In this document: positions 28,483 through 38,962 of the stretch, piece by piece
Layout of the letters: every line of letters starts with the position of its first letter
How positions within the stretch are numbered: the stretch's first letter is position 1
NCBI RefSeq assembly: GCF_001905005.1
Contig: NZ_LWKZ01000028.1
Location: 124,001-188,000 of the forward strand
Source of the DNA: Streptomyces sp. CB02923
GTDB lineage: Bacteria > Actinomycetota > Actinomycetes > Streptomycetales > Streptomycetaceae
Direction of reading: 5' to 3'
DNA length: 64,000 bases
The notes under the pieces: generated by a model
Database searches by the model: none
Told to the model about the DNA's origin: nothing
What the model saw: only the letters and a program-made list of their open reading frames with translations
Position numbers and translations under genes: made by a program

Positions 28483-29064
28483 ATGGCTGAGGTCAAGCTC
28501 GACGCCAAGATCCGTACCGACTTCGGTAAGGGTGCCGCCCGCAGTCTCCGCCGCGAGGACATGGTTCCCGCGGTGATCTACGGTCACGGTGCCGAGCCGA
28601 AGCACATCGCCATCCACAACCACGCGCTGATGATGGCCCTGAAGACCCCGAACGCGCTGATCCGCCTGGACGTGGACGGCACCAGCGAGCTGGTCATCCC
28701 CAAGGCCGTGCAGCGTGAGGCCATCCGTGGCTTCCTGGTCCACGTGGACTTCCTGGCCGTCAAGAAGGGCGAGAAGGTCACCGTCGAGGTGCCGATCCAC
28801 GTCGAGGGCGACCTGGCGCCGGGTGCCAACCTGCTGGAGCACCTGCTGAACACCCTGCCGCTGGAGGCCGAGGCCACCCACATCCCGGAGTCGGTGACCG
28901 TCTCCGTGGCGGGCCTGGACGCCGGTGACTCGGTGCACGCCAAGGACATCACCCTGCCGTCCGGTTCGGCCCTGGCCATCGACGAGGAGACCGTGGTGCT
29001 CCAGGTCGTCGCGGCGCAGGCCGAGGCGCCGGCGGCCGAGGGCGACGAGTCCGCCGAGGGCTGA
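28483..29064 (+). CDS. rplY: 50S ribosomal protein bL25 (general stress protein Ctc type)
   Basis: The 193-residue protein is the long two-domain bL25/Ctc form. An N-terminal 5S-rRNA-binding beta-barrel comes first (RTDFGKGAARSLRREDMVPA, VIYGHGAEPKHIAI). The TL5 C-terminal domain follows (HIPESVTVSVAGLDAGDSVH, PSGSALAIDEETVVLQVV). An Ala/Glu-rich tail ends the protein. It binds 5S rRNA in the large ribosomal subunit. GAGGAG precedes the ATG. Confidence 0.96.
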   Translation: MAEVKLDAKIRTDFGKGAARSLRREDMVPAVIYGHGAEPKHIAIHNHALMMALKTPNALIRLDVDGTSELVIPKAVQREAIRGFLVHVDFLAVKKGEKVTVEVPIHVEGDLAPGANLLEHLLNTLPLEAEATHIPESVTVSVAGLDAGDSVHAKDITLPSGSALAIDEETVVLQVVAAQAEAPAAEGDESAEG

Positions 29065-29089
29065 TCGCTTCCGTAACGCGCGTTACTGT

Positions 29090-29128
29090 CAACCGCTGCC
29101 CCGCACTCCCGGTGCGGGGCGGCGGTTG
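29090..29128 (+). terminator. 17-bp-stem terminator after rplY
   Basis: The arms at 29090-29106 and 29112-29128 pair over 17 bp with a single G-U wobble, around a 5-nt loop (TCCCG). It separates rplY from pth. Confidence 0.8.
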
Positions 29129-29166
29129 AGCCGTTTCACGGTGGGTCGCTGCAAGGAGACATGAGG

Positions 29167-29760
29167 ATGACGACGGACGCCGAGGGTCCCTGGCTGGTCG
29201 CGGGGCTGGGCAACCCGGGCCCGGAGTACGCGGCCAACCGCCACAACGTGGGGTTCATGGTGGCGGATCTGCTCGCGGAGCGGATGCGCGGACGTTTCAA
29301 GGCGCACAAGGCGCGGGCGCAGGTCGTGGAGGGCCGGATCGGTCCGCCGGGGCCGGGGAGCCGCCGGGTGGTGGTCGCCAAGCCGATGACGTACATGAAC
29401 CTGTCGGGTGGTCCGGTGACGGCGCTGCGGGACTTCTACAAGGTTCCGGTGGCCAACATCATCGCGGTGCACGACGAGCTGGACATCGACTTCGGTGCGC
29501 TGCGGCTGAAGCTGGGCGGTGGCGACAACGGGCACAACGGTCTGAAGTCGATGACGAAGTCGCTGGGGCCGGATTATCACCGGGTGCGGTTCGGTATCGG
29601 CCGTCCTCCGGGGCGTATGCAGGTGGCGGACTTCGTCCTGAAGGACTTCTCCGGCGCGGAGCGCAAGGAGCTGGACTACTTCGTGGACCGGGCGGCGGAC
29701 GCGGTGGAGGGGCTGGTGCTGGACGGTCTGGAGCGGGCGCAGAGTACGTACAACTCCTGA
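29167..29760 (+). CDS. pth: peptidyl-tRNA hydrolase
   Basis: Pth releases peptides from prematurely dropped peptidyl-tRNA. The 197-residue protein has all signature motifs: GLGNPGPEYAANRHNVGF with the catalytic His, KPMTYMNLSGGPV, AVHDELDIDFG, LKLGGGDNGHNGLKS and FGIGRPPGR. Two ATG codons lie at 29161 and 29167. AAGGAG ends at 29158, only 2 nt before the first but 8 nt before the second, so 29167 is the better start. Confidence 0.96.
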   Translation: MTTDAEGPWLVAGLGNPGPEYAANRHNVGFMVADLLAERMRGRFKAHKARAQVVEGRIGPPGPGSRRVVVAKPMTYMNLSGGPVTALRDFYKVPVANIIAVHDELDIDFGALRLKLGGGDNGHNGLKSMTKSLGPDYHRVRFGIGRPPGRMQVADFVLKDFSGAERKELDYFVDRAADAVEGLVLDGLERAQSTYNS

Positions 29761-29870
29761 GTCGGCGGGCGGGGCCTCGGGGGCGGTGTGCGGCGGCGTT
29801 CCCGGCCAAGGGCTGACGAACCGACGCCTCAGGTTGACCGCGCGCAGTCATATGGCCAAGGATCGCCGCC

Positions 29871-30407
29871 ATGCCCAAGAGCAGCCCGAGCAGCAAGAAG
29901 CGCAGCCGCCCCGTCAAACGCAGCCGTACCCGCCGGATGCGGGAGAGCGCCTATGGGCTGCTGCTCGTCGCCCGTACGGGGCTGATGGGCGCGCTGGCGC
30001 TGTTGCTGCTGGTGGCGGGGGTCTGGACGTCGTGGAACACGGCGCAGTACGCGATGCTCGTGGAGGCGCGGGAGCGCGGCACGATGACGGTGGCGGACTG
30101 CCGGGACGAGCGGTGTACGGGCCCGTATCTGCCGTCGGAGGGTGACGGCCGGCGCCGTACGCAGGTGTCGATAGCCGCGGCGGCCGCGCCGGCCGAGGGT
30201 GAGCAGGTCGAGGTGACGGTGAAGCCCGGGACGCACAACGCGGTGCGTACGGGTGCGGGTGGCGTCCTGCACGCGTGGGTTCCGTTTGCGGGGTCGTTGC
30301 TGCTGGCGGCGCTGGTGGTGGCGGGTGGCATGAAGCTGCGGCGGGTGGCCTGGGTGATGGGTCTGCTGGGCACGGTGCTGCTGGGGGCGACGTTCGCGGC
30401 GCTGTAA
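29871..30407 (+). CDS. small two- to three-pass membrane protein of unknown function
   Basis: The 178-residue protein has a very basic N-terminus (SKKRSRPVKRSRTRRMR), a first membrane helix at about 33-55, an extracytoplasmic loop with two cysteines (DCRDERCTG) and two C-terminal helices (about 130-178). The Cys pair could form a disulfide. I do not recognise the family. AAGGAT lies before the ATG. Its stop codon sits at the start of a 26-bp tandem repeat array. Confidence 0.75.
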   Translation: MPKSSPSSKKRSRPVKRSRTRRMRESAYGLLLVARTGLMGALALLLLVAGVWTSWNTAQYAMLVEARERGTMTVADCRDERCTGPYLPSEGDGRRRTQVSIAAAAAPAEGEQVEVTVKPGTHNAVRTGAGGVLHAWVPFAGSLLLAALVVAGGMKLRRVAWVMGLLGTVLLGATFAAL

Positions 30408-30408
30408 G

Positions 30409-30480
30409 GCGTGTGTACAGCGCCGTGCTGTAGTGCGTGTGTACGGCGCCCCGCTGTAGTGCGTGTGTACGGCGCGGAGC
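30409..30480. repeat. 26-bp tandem repeat, about 2.8 copies
   Basis: Units at 30409-30434, 30435-30460 and 30461-30480 share GCGTGTGTAC(A/G)GCGC and end GCTGTAGT. The repeat begins 2 bp after the stop of the membrane-protein gene, and the last bases of that gene (GCTGTA) match the unit end. This suggests growth by slippage from the gene end. Confidence 0.75.
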
Positions 30481-30493
30481 GGGTGTCCGGGGT

Positions 30494-31090
30494 TCAGCGC
30501 TGGTACAGCTGCCACATGCCGAGTTCGTCGTCGTGGGCGCGGAGCCGGGCGACGGCTTCTTCCAGAGTGCGCTGCTCGGTGAGTTCGTAGAACAGGAACA
30601 GCGGGGCGAAGACGCTGGCGTAGCCGAAGGGGGCGCCGTGCGGTGCGATGTAGGCGCGCGCTCCGGCGTCGAGGAAGGCGTCGGCCAGTGCGGGGGCTCC
30701 GGTTTCGCAGCCGTTCGCGATGACGACGCTGCCCGGCAGGCGGACGTGCGAGCGCACTTCGTCGGGGCCGGCGGTGTCGTTGAACGGCTGGTAGGCGGCG
30801 AGTTCGGGCGCGAGGTCTTCCATGAGGACGCGTCCTTCGTCGCCGTGGCAGGACAGGATGACGTACGGTGCGGCCGGCCGGCTGCCGTCGAGGGCGGCGA
30901 CGAAGTGCCGGGGCTGTCCGATGTGCAGGTAGTTCACCTGCACGCCGAAGCCCTCCAGGGCGTCCCGCAGGGGCCGCGCGTGGCCGCTTTCCACGTCCAG
31001 GAGGTCGACGGTGGTCCAGGCCAGCTGTCCGGCCTGCACCTCGCGGAGCCGGGACGGCCGCTGTGTCGCCAGCCAGGTTGCTTCGTCCAT
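30494..31090 (-). CDS. compact caspase/CHAT-like protein of unknown function
   Basis: The 198-residue protein has two spaced motifs that look like a clan CD (caspase/CHAT) catalytic dyad. YVILSCHGDEG near residue 80 has His-Gly at a strand end. GSVVIANGCETGAPALADAF near 120 has a Cys at the next strand end. GARAYIAPHGAPFGYASVF follows, with AYIAPHG typical of CHAT folds. It has no signal peptide, no membrane segment and no extra domain. It lies 64 bp downstream of ppc on the same strand. CHAT-like identity is inferred from motif spacing alone; activity and target are unknown. Confidence 0.65.
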   Translation of the reverse strand: MDEATWLATQRPSRLREVQAGQLAWTTVDLLDVESGHARPLRDALEGFGVQVNYLHIGQPRHFVAALDGSRPAAPYVILSCHGDEGRVLMEDLAPELAAYQPFNDTAGPDEVRSHVRLPGSVVIANGCETGAPALADAFLDAGARAYIAPHGAPFGYASVFAPLFLFYELTEQRTLEEAVARLRAHDDELGMWQLYQR

Positions 31091-31154
31091 GTGTGCCCCC
31101 TCCTGGTTGCCGGTCGGCCGGGGCTTGTCGAAGGCCCCGGCCGACCGGACGGGT

Positions 31155-33929
<2,775 letters not shown>

Positions 33930-34336
33930 AGGTGCGGCTCCTTGCAGTGATCTTCGTGATCTGAGCACGTCCGGGCGCTTGCGGGGGTGCCCCCCGGCTG
34001 TCGCGGGGGTGCCCCCGACGGCAGCTGGGGGCGGTTTGCGGACCGCGCTGTCCGACGTTCCCCAGGATAGGTCTCCGCGGCGTCGGCGGATCACCCTGTC
34101 CGTTCTGTGGGCACCTACCTTTCGCGCGGGGTGCTCACACCTGGACGTTGTTCTTATGTGACGGAACTTGCACTGTTCCCGCACCTTGCCTATGGCAGTT
34201 TTTGCCGCAATTCGGTCACCCGTTACCGACCTGTCGGACCCTTGCCCGCCCCGGAGGCGCTGCCATACTTACGTGACCGTAGGTTACGGTCCCGTAGCCG
34301 TAACCGTGCCCCTGAGCCCCCGACGAGGGACACCAC
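33930..34336. other. 407-bp divergent region between ppc and the desaturase gene
   Basis: No credible gene is present. Two copies of GCGGGGGTGCCCCC (33981-33994 and 34003-34016) form self-complementary GC-rich blocks of the kind also seen near 21800 and 55070. The right half is clearly less GC-rich and holds the desaturase promoter and operator palindromes. The ppc promoter must also lie here but I could not place it. Confidence 0.55.
34242..34305 (+). promoter_or_regulatory. desaturase promoter with overlapping operator palindromes
   Basis: TTGCCC (34242-34247) and CATACT (34264-34269), 16 bp apart, form a probable promoter. Right after it lies GACCGTA-GGT-TACGGTC (34275-34291), a perfect 7-bp-arm palindrome. 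It overlaps a second perfect inverted repeat GGTTACGG...CCGTAACC (34282-34289 and 34298-34305). The first is the size of a TetR operator and would cover the transcription start. Confidence 0.6.
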
Positions 34337-35329
34337 ATGACCGCTAGCCCCGAAGTCATCGAAGACTCGCCGAAACCCGCCGAAACCCCTCTGCCGTCCG
34401 CGACGCTCGGCAGCGACAGCAAACGCTCGGTCGAACAGATCACCCTGCTGCTGTTCATCACCCTGCCCTTCGTGGCGCTGGTGGCCGCGGTCCCGCTGGC
34501 CTGGGGCTGGGGCGTGAGCTGGCTCGATCTGGCGCTGCTGGCGGCGATGTACTTCATCGGCTGCCACGGCATCACCATCGGCTTCCACCGTTACTTCACC
34601 CACGGTGCCTTCAAGGCCAGGCGCCCGCTGCGGATCGCGCTGGCGGTCATGGGGTCGCTGGCGGTCGAGGGGCCGCTGGTGCGCTGGGTGGCCGACCACC
34701 GCAAGCACCACAAGTTCTCCGACGCCGAGGGCGACCCGCACTCCCCCTGGCGGTTCGGTGAGACGGTGCCGGCGCTCATGAAGGGCCTGTGGTGGGCCCA
34801 CATCGGCTGGATGTTCGACGAGGAGCAGACCCCGCAGCACAAGTACGCGCCCGACCTGATCAAGGACGACGCGATCCGCCGGGTCTCCCGCCAGTTCGTC
34901 CTGTGGACGGTCGTCTCCCTCCTGATCCCGCCCCTGGTCGGCGGCCTGGCCACGCTGTCCTGGCAGGGCGCGGTCACCGCGTTCTTCTGGGGCTCCCTGG
35001 TCCGCGTCGGGCTGCTCCACCACGTCACGTGGTCGATCAACTCCATCTGCCACGCCGTCGGCAAGCGCCCCTTCAAGTCCCGCGACCGCTCCGGCAACGT
35101 CTGGTGGCTGGCGGTGCTCTCGTGCGGCGAGTCCTGGCACAACCTGCACCACGCCGACCCGACGTGCGCGCGGCACGGCGTCATGAAGGGGCAGCTCGAC
35201 TCCAGTGCCCGGCTGATCCGCTGGTTCGAGAAGGCCGGCTGGGCGTACGACGTGCGCTGGCCGGACGCCGCACGCATCGACGCCAAGCGCCTGGACGGCG
35301 CCGGGCCCGGGGGGACCGGGCGGCGATAG
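34337..35329 (+). CDS. membrane acyl-CoA (delta-9 type) fatty acid desaturase
   Basis: The 330-residue protein has the three His boxes of membrane di-iron desaturases: HRYFTH near residue 88, DHRKHHKFSD near 120 and HNLHHADPTCARHG near 275. Four hydrophobic segments are present. It introduces a double bond into saturated acyl chains to tune membrane fluidity. GAGGGAC precedes the ATG. A TetR gene starts 22 bp downstream, so the pair is probably an operon, and the palindromes just upstream may be its operator. Confidence 0.93.
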   Translation: MTASPEVIEDSPKPAETPLPSATLGSDSKRSVEQITLLLFITLPFVALVAAVPLAWGWGVSWLDLALLAAMYFIGCHGITIGFHRYFTHGAFKARRPLRIALAVMGSLAVEGPLVRWVADHRKHHKFSDAEGDPHSPWRFGETVPALMKGLWWAHIGWMFDEEQTPQHKYAPDLIKDDAIRRVSRQFVLWTVVSLLIPPLVGGLATLSWQGAVTAFFWGSLVRVGLLHHVTWSINSICHAVGKRPFKSRDRSGNVWWLAVLSCGESWHNLHHADPTCARHGVMKGQLDSSARLIRWFEKAGWAYDVRWPDAARIDAKRLDGAGPGGTGRR

Positions 35330-35351
35330 CCGGGGAAGGCATGATTGACGG

Positions 35352-36038
35352 GTGGCGATCGACGGCAGCAGCGTGAACGACAAACAGGGCAAGGCCCCCT
35401 CCGGTACCGGCACCCGGCGCACCCGCAGGGTGCGGATGACGGGCGCCCAGCGCCGTGAGCAGCTGCTCGACATCGGTCGCGCCCTCTTCGCGGAGCGCGG
35501 CTTCGAGGGCACCTCGGTCGAGGAGATCGCGGCCAAGGCCGGTGTCTCCAAGCCCGTCGTGTACGAGCACTTCGGCGGCAAGGAAGGGCTGTACGCGGTC
35601 GTGGTGGACCGCGAGATGCGCCAGCTGCTGGACATGGTCACCGGCGCCCTGACCGCCGGCCACCCCCGTGAGCTCCTGGAGCAGGCCGCCTTCGCCCTCC
35701 TCGACTACATCGAGACGTACACCGACGGTTTCCGCATCCTGGTCCGCGACTCCCCCGTCGCCCAGTCCACCGGCACCTTCGCGTCGCTGATCAGCGACAT
35801 CGCCACCCAGGTGGAGGACATTCTGGGCCTGGAGTTCAAGGCCCGCGGCTTCGACCCGAAGCTGGCTCCCCTGTACGCCCAGGCGCTGGTCGGCATGGTC
35901 GCGCTGACCGGGCAGTGGTGGCTGGACGTCCGTAAGCCGAAGAAGGCCGAGGTGGCCGCCCACCTGGTGAATCTCGCCTGGCACGGCTTGGACGGCCTGG
36001 AGCCGAAGCCGCGGCTGATAGGCCACCGCCGCGCCTGA
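35352..36038 (+). CDS. TetR family regulator downstream of the desaturase
   Basis: The 228-residue protein has an N-terminal TetR HTH (RREQLLDIGRALFAERGFEG, TSVEEIAAKAGVSKPVVYEHF at about 35-85). A helical ligand-binding domain follows, with WWLDVRKPKKAEVAAHLVN near the end. The GTG start lies 22 bp after the desaturase gene. Regulators in this position commonly control the adjacent desaturase in response to acyl-CoA. Here that is inferred from position and from the TetR-sized palindrome upstream. Confidence 0.9.
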   Translation: MAIDGSSVNDKQGKAPSGTGTRRTRRVRMTGAQRREQLLDIGRALFAERGFEGTSVEEIAAKAGVSKPVVYEHFGGKEGLYAVVVDREMRQLLDMVTGALTAGHPRELLEQAAFALLDYIETYTDGFRILVRDSPVAQSTGTFASLISDIATQVEDILGLEFKARGFDPKLAPLYAQALVGMVALTGQWWLDVRKPKKAEVAAHLVNLAWHGLDGLEPKPRLIGHRRA

Positions 36039-36062
36039 ACCGATGCCGCGGCCGGGGCCCGG

Positions 36063-36431
36063 TCACGGCTCGTCGCGGCGCTCCAGGAATTCCAGGCGGT
36101 TGCCGACCGGGTCGTACGCGTAGAAGCGGTTGTGGTCCGGCAGGCCGTCGTCCCAGGTGACCTCGATGCCGTGGGCGGCCAGGCGGTGGGCGTAGGCACG
36201 CAGGCCCGTGGTGCGCAGGGCCGGGTGGGCCTTGCGGGCGGGGTGGAAATCAGGGTCCATGCCCAGATGGAGCTGAGCCTCACCGGCCTCGAACCAGCAT
36301 CCGCCCCGGCCGGCCAGCGCCGTCGGCTTAGGGATCTCCCGGAGCCCGAGGACACCCCCGTAGAACGCGCGCAGAGCGCCTTCACTGCCGGGTGGTGCGG
36401 CGAGCTGGACGTGGTCGAGGCCGGTGATCAT
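36063..36431 (-). CDS. VOC (glyoxalase/bleomycin-resistance fold) protein
   Basis: The 122-residue single-domain VOC protein begins with LDHVQLAAPPGSEGALRAFY and ends RFYAYDPVGNRLEFLE, the two halves of the beta-alpha-beta-beta-beta fold. Candidate metal ligands are the early His, the central His in AQLHLGMD and the terminal Glu. The substrate is unknown. It is 17 bp downstream of the Tam-like gene on the same strand and may be co-transcribed with it. Confidence 0.88.
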   Translation of the reverse strand: MITGLDHVQLAAPPGSEGALRAFYGGVLGLREIPKPTALAGRGGCWFEAGEAQLHLGMDPDFHPARKAHPALRTTGLRAYAHRLAAHGIEVTWDDGLPDHNRFYAYDPVGNRLEFLERRDEP

Positions 36432-36448
36432 GGCTTCACCTCACGGGG

Positions 36449-37267
36449 TCATTGTTCTCTGCGGGCCACCACGAAGATGCGGCGGAACGGGAAGACCGTG
36501 CCGTGCGGGCCGGGCGGGTAGGACTTGCGCAGCAGGTCGCGGTACTGGGAGAGGAATTCGTCGCGGGCCGCCGGGTCGTCGTCCAGGGCGGTCAGTACGG
36601 GGCGCAGGGCCGTGCCCTTGACCCAGTCGAGGACCGGGTCCTCGCCCTGGAGGAGCTGGACGTAGGTCGTCTCCCAGGCGTCCACCGCGCAGCCGAGCGC
36701 GGTGAGGCGTTCCAGGTAGGCGGTGGGGTCGAGGATGTGGACGAAGCGGCGTCCGTGGCCGGCGAGGCGGTCGCGCCATTGGGGTTCGTCGCACAGTTCG
36801 CCGAGCAGGGCGTGGCTGGGAGAGGTGAAGTTCCCGGGGACCTGGAAGGCGAGGGTGCCGCCGGGGGTGAGGCCGTCGATCCAGGCCGGGAGGGATGCGG
36901 GGTGGTTGGGGACCCACTGCAGCGCCGCGTTGGAGACGATCAGGTCGAACGGTTCCGCGGGGCGCCAGTCCGCGGCGTCGGCGGGGCCGAAGTCGAGGTG
37001 GCCGCCGCCGGGGGTGGGCCCGGCGTACAGCTCGGCTTCCTTGAGCATGTCGGCCGAGCTGTCGAGGCCGGTGATGTGCGCGTCGGGCCAGCGGTCGGCG
37101 AGCTGGACGGTGACGTTGCCGGGGCCGCATCCGAGGTCGGCGATGCGGGCGGGGCGGTTCCGGTTGGGCAGCTCGGGTATCCGGGCGAGCAGGTCGTGGA
37201 ACGGGCGCGTGCGGTGTCCGGCGTGGCGCAGGTACTGCTGTGGATCCCAGGTTGGTGCGACGTGCAT
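36449..37267 (-). CDS. tam: trans-aconitate 2-methyltransferase-like SAM-dependent methyltransferase
   Basis: The 272-residue class I methyltransferase has SAM motif I IADLGCGPGNVT near residue 41, GLDSSADMLKEAE and FDLIVSNAALQWVP. The opening WDPQQYL and the inner PGNFTSPSH are characteristic of Tam, which methyl-esterifies trans-aconitate, a TCA-cycle by-product. GAAGGGG precedes the ATG. It is divergent from a MarR regulator and shares a palindromic operator region. Confidence 0.88.
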   Translation of the reverse strand: MHVAPTWDPQQYLRHAGHRTRPFHDLLARIPELPNRNRPARIADLGCGPGNVTVQLADRWPDAHITGLDSSADMLKEAELYAGPTPGGGHLDFGPADAADWRPAEPFDLIVSNAALQWVPNHPASLPAWIDGLTPGGTLAFQVPGNFTSPSHALLGELCDEPQWRDRLAGHGRRFVHILDPTAYLERLTALGCAVDAWETTYVQLLQGEDPVLDWVKGTALRPVLTALDDDPAARDEFLSQYRDLLRKSYPPGPHGTVFPFRRIFVVARREQ

Positions 37268-37362
37268 GTTCGAACCCCTTCGGCTGATACAGGGTTGGTA
37301 CAGGCCACGCGAGCGCAGCGTGAGCCCCTCGCCGACGATGCCCAATAGTCCACAGAAATATA

Positions 37363-37376
37363 TCTTGATGTCAAGA
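37363..37376. promoter_or_regulatory. MarR-type operator palindrome TCTTGATGTCAAGA
   Basis: A perfect palindrome with 6-bp arms and a TG centre lies between the divergent tam and marR-type genes. On the minus strand it contains TTGACA, a consensus -35 box for tam, so a bound MarR protein would block tam transcription. This is a classic MarR arrangement. Confidence 0.65.
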
Positions 37377-37398
37377 GACTTCATGTCGACAGACCAAC

Positions 37399-37412
37399 TA
37401 CACTGATCGACA
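37399..37412 (+). promoter_or_regulatory. -10 element giving a probably leaderless marR-type transcript
   Basis: TACACT (37399-37404) is a good -10 box only 7 bp before the ATG at 37412, and no ribosome-binding site precedes that ATG. Transcription would begin at or next to the start codon. Confidence 0.45.
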
Positions 37413-37909
37413 TGGAGGACGAGGTCGACCGACTGGTCGCAGCATGGCGCCGGGAGCGCCCGGACCTCGACGTGGAACCGCTTGAGGTCCTCAGCCGCAT
37501 CAGCAGGCTGGCCAGACACCTCGACCGCGCGCGCCGCCTCGCCTTCTCCGAGGTCGGCCTGGAGCCCTGGGAGTTCGACGTCCTGACCGCGCTGCGCCGC
37601 GCGGGGGCCCCGTACCAGCTGTCGCCCGGTGCCCTGCTGACGCAGACCCTGGTCACGTCCGGCACGATGACCAACCGCATCGACCGGCTGGCGAAGAAGA
37701 GCCTGGTCGAGCGGCTGCCCGACCCCAGTGACCGGCGCGGCGTACTGGTCCGGCTCACCCCGGAGGGGCGCGAGGCGGCCGACGAGTCGCTGGCCGGACT
37801 GCTCACCCAGGAGCGCGCGATCCTGGCCGAGCTGTCCCACCAGCAGCGCGGCGAACTGGCCCGGCTGCTGCGCCAGTTGACGGCACCTTTCGACAACACG
37901 CCGGGCTGA
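37412..37909 (+). CDS. MarR family transcriptional regulator
   Basis: The 165-residue protein has a winged HTH. EVGLEPWEFDVLTALRRAG is followed by LSPGALLTQTLVTSGTMTNRIDRL (recognition helix about 75-100) and the wing DRRGVLVRLTPEGRE. Terminal helices dimerise. It probably represses itself and the divergent tam gene through the palindrome at 37363. The ligand is unknown. The transcript is probably leaderless. Confidence 0.92.
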   Translation: MEDEVDRLVAAWRRERPDLDVEPLEVLSRISRLARHLDRARRLAFSEVGLEPWEFDVLTALRRAGAPYQLSPGALLTQTLVTSGTMTNRIDRLAKKSLVERLPDPSDRRGVLVRLTPEGREAADESLAGLLTQERAILAELSHQQRGELARLLRQLTAPFDNTPG

Positions 37910-37990
37910 CGGCCGTACGGGGACCGCCGCGGGCCCCCGCCCGCCGCGTCCCCTTGCCGCGCCCCCGCCCGGTGGGCTTGGATCGCGGGC

Positions 37991-38815
37991 ATGAACCGGC
38001 ACGGGCAGCAGGGCGCGTACGAGCGGCACGGGCGCCGACGGCCCTCCGGTGCGCCGGACGGCTCGCGCTTCCCCGGCCGTACGGTCCTGGTGAGCGGCGC
38101 CGCCGCGGGGATCGGCGCGGCGACCGCCGACCGGCTGGCGGCCGAGGGCGCGCAGGTGCTGCTCCTGGACATCGACGACGAGCGCGGCGAGCGCACCGCC
38201 CGCCGCATCCGCGCCCTGGGCGGCCGGGCCTCGTACGAGCACTGCGACGTGGCGCGCGAGGACCACTGGCAGCGCGCCGCGCACGCCGCGCGGCAGCGGT
38301 ACGGGCCGGTGGACGCGCTGGTGAGCAACGCCGCCCGGCAGGGGCCGCACGCGCCCGCCGGCCTGGCCGACCCGGCGGACTGGGACCGGCAGCTGGCGGT
38401 GAACCTGACCGGGGCCTTCCTGGGCGTGCGGGCCGTACTGACGGATCTGCGGGAGCGGCGCGGCGCGGTGGTGCTCACCTCGTCCGTGCAGGCGCACTTC
38501 GGGCTGCCGGGCCGTCCCGCGTACGCCGCGTCCAAGGCGGGGCTGACCGGGCTGGCGCGCCAGCTGGCCGTCGAGTACGGGCCGGAGGTCCGGGTGAACA
38601 GCGTGCTGCCGGGGCCCGTGCTGACGGCCGCCTGGGAGGCCGTCAGCGAGGAGGACCGGCGGGCCAGCGCCGAGGCGACCGCGGCCGGCCGGCTGGGGCG
38701 CCCGGAGGAGGTGGCGGCAGCCGTCGCGTTTCTGCTCTCCGACGACGCGTCGTACGTGACGGGGGCGGACCTGGTCGTGGACGGCGGCTGGAGCGTCCGC
38801 AAGGACTCGTCCTGA
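37991..38815 (+). CDS. short-chain dehydrogenase/reductase (SDR)
   Basis: The 274-residue classical SDR has the NAD(P) motif VSGAAAGIGAATADRLA near residue 37, LVSNAA (in place of NNAG), TSSVQAHFG with the catalytic Ser, YAASKAG with Tyr and Lys, and a closing GADLVVDGGWSV. The acidic DIDDERGE after strand 2 suggests NAD rather than NADP. It lies 81 bp after the MarR gene. Substrate unknown. Confidence 0.92.
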   Translation: MNRHGQQGAYERHGRRRPSGAPDGSRFPGRTVLVSGAAAGIGAATADRLAAEGAQVLLLDIDDERGERTARRIRALGGRASYEHCDVAREDHWQRAAHAARQRYGPVDALVSNAARQGPHAPAGLADPADWDRQLAVNLTGAFLGVRAVLTDLRERRGAVVLTSSVQAHFGLPGRPAYAASKAGLTGLARQLAVEYGPEVRVNSVLPGPVLTAAWEAVSEEDRRASAEATAAGRLGRPEEVAAAVAFLLSDDASYVTGADLVVDGGWSVRKDSS

Positions 38816-38962
38816 CGGACGCCTCGCGCCGGGCCGCGGCCGGATGTGCGCGGTGCGGCGCCCGTCGCCGGGAATCATGACGGTACGGGCGGCACGCGCC
38901 GCGCTCGGCCGGCCGCGCCGCCCGCAGCTCGTGCCGCTACACGTCGCGACCAAGGGAACCCG

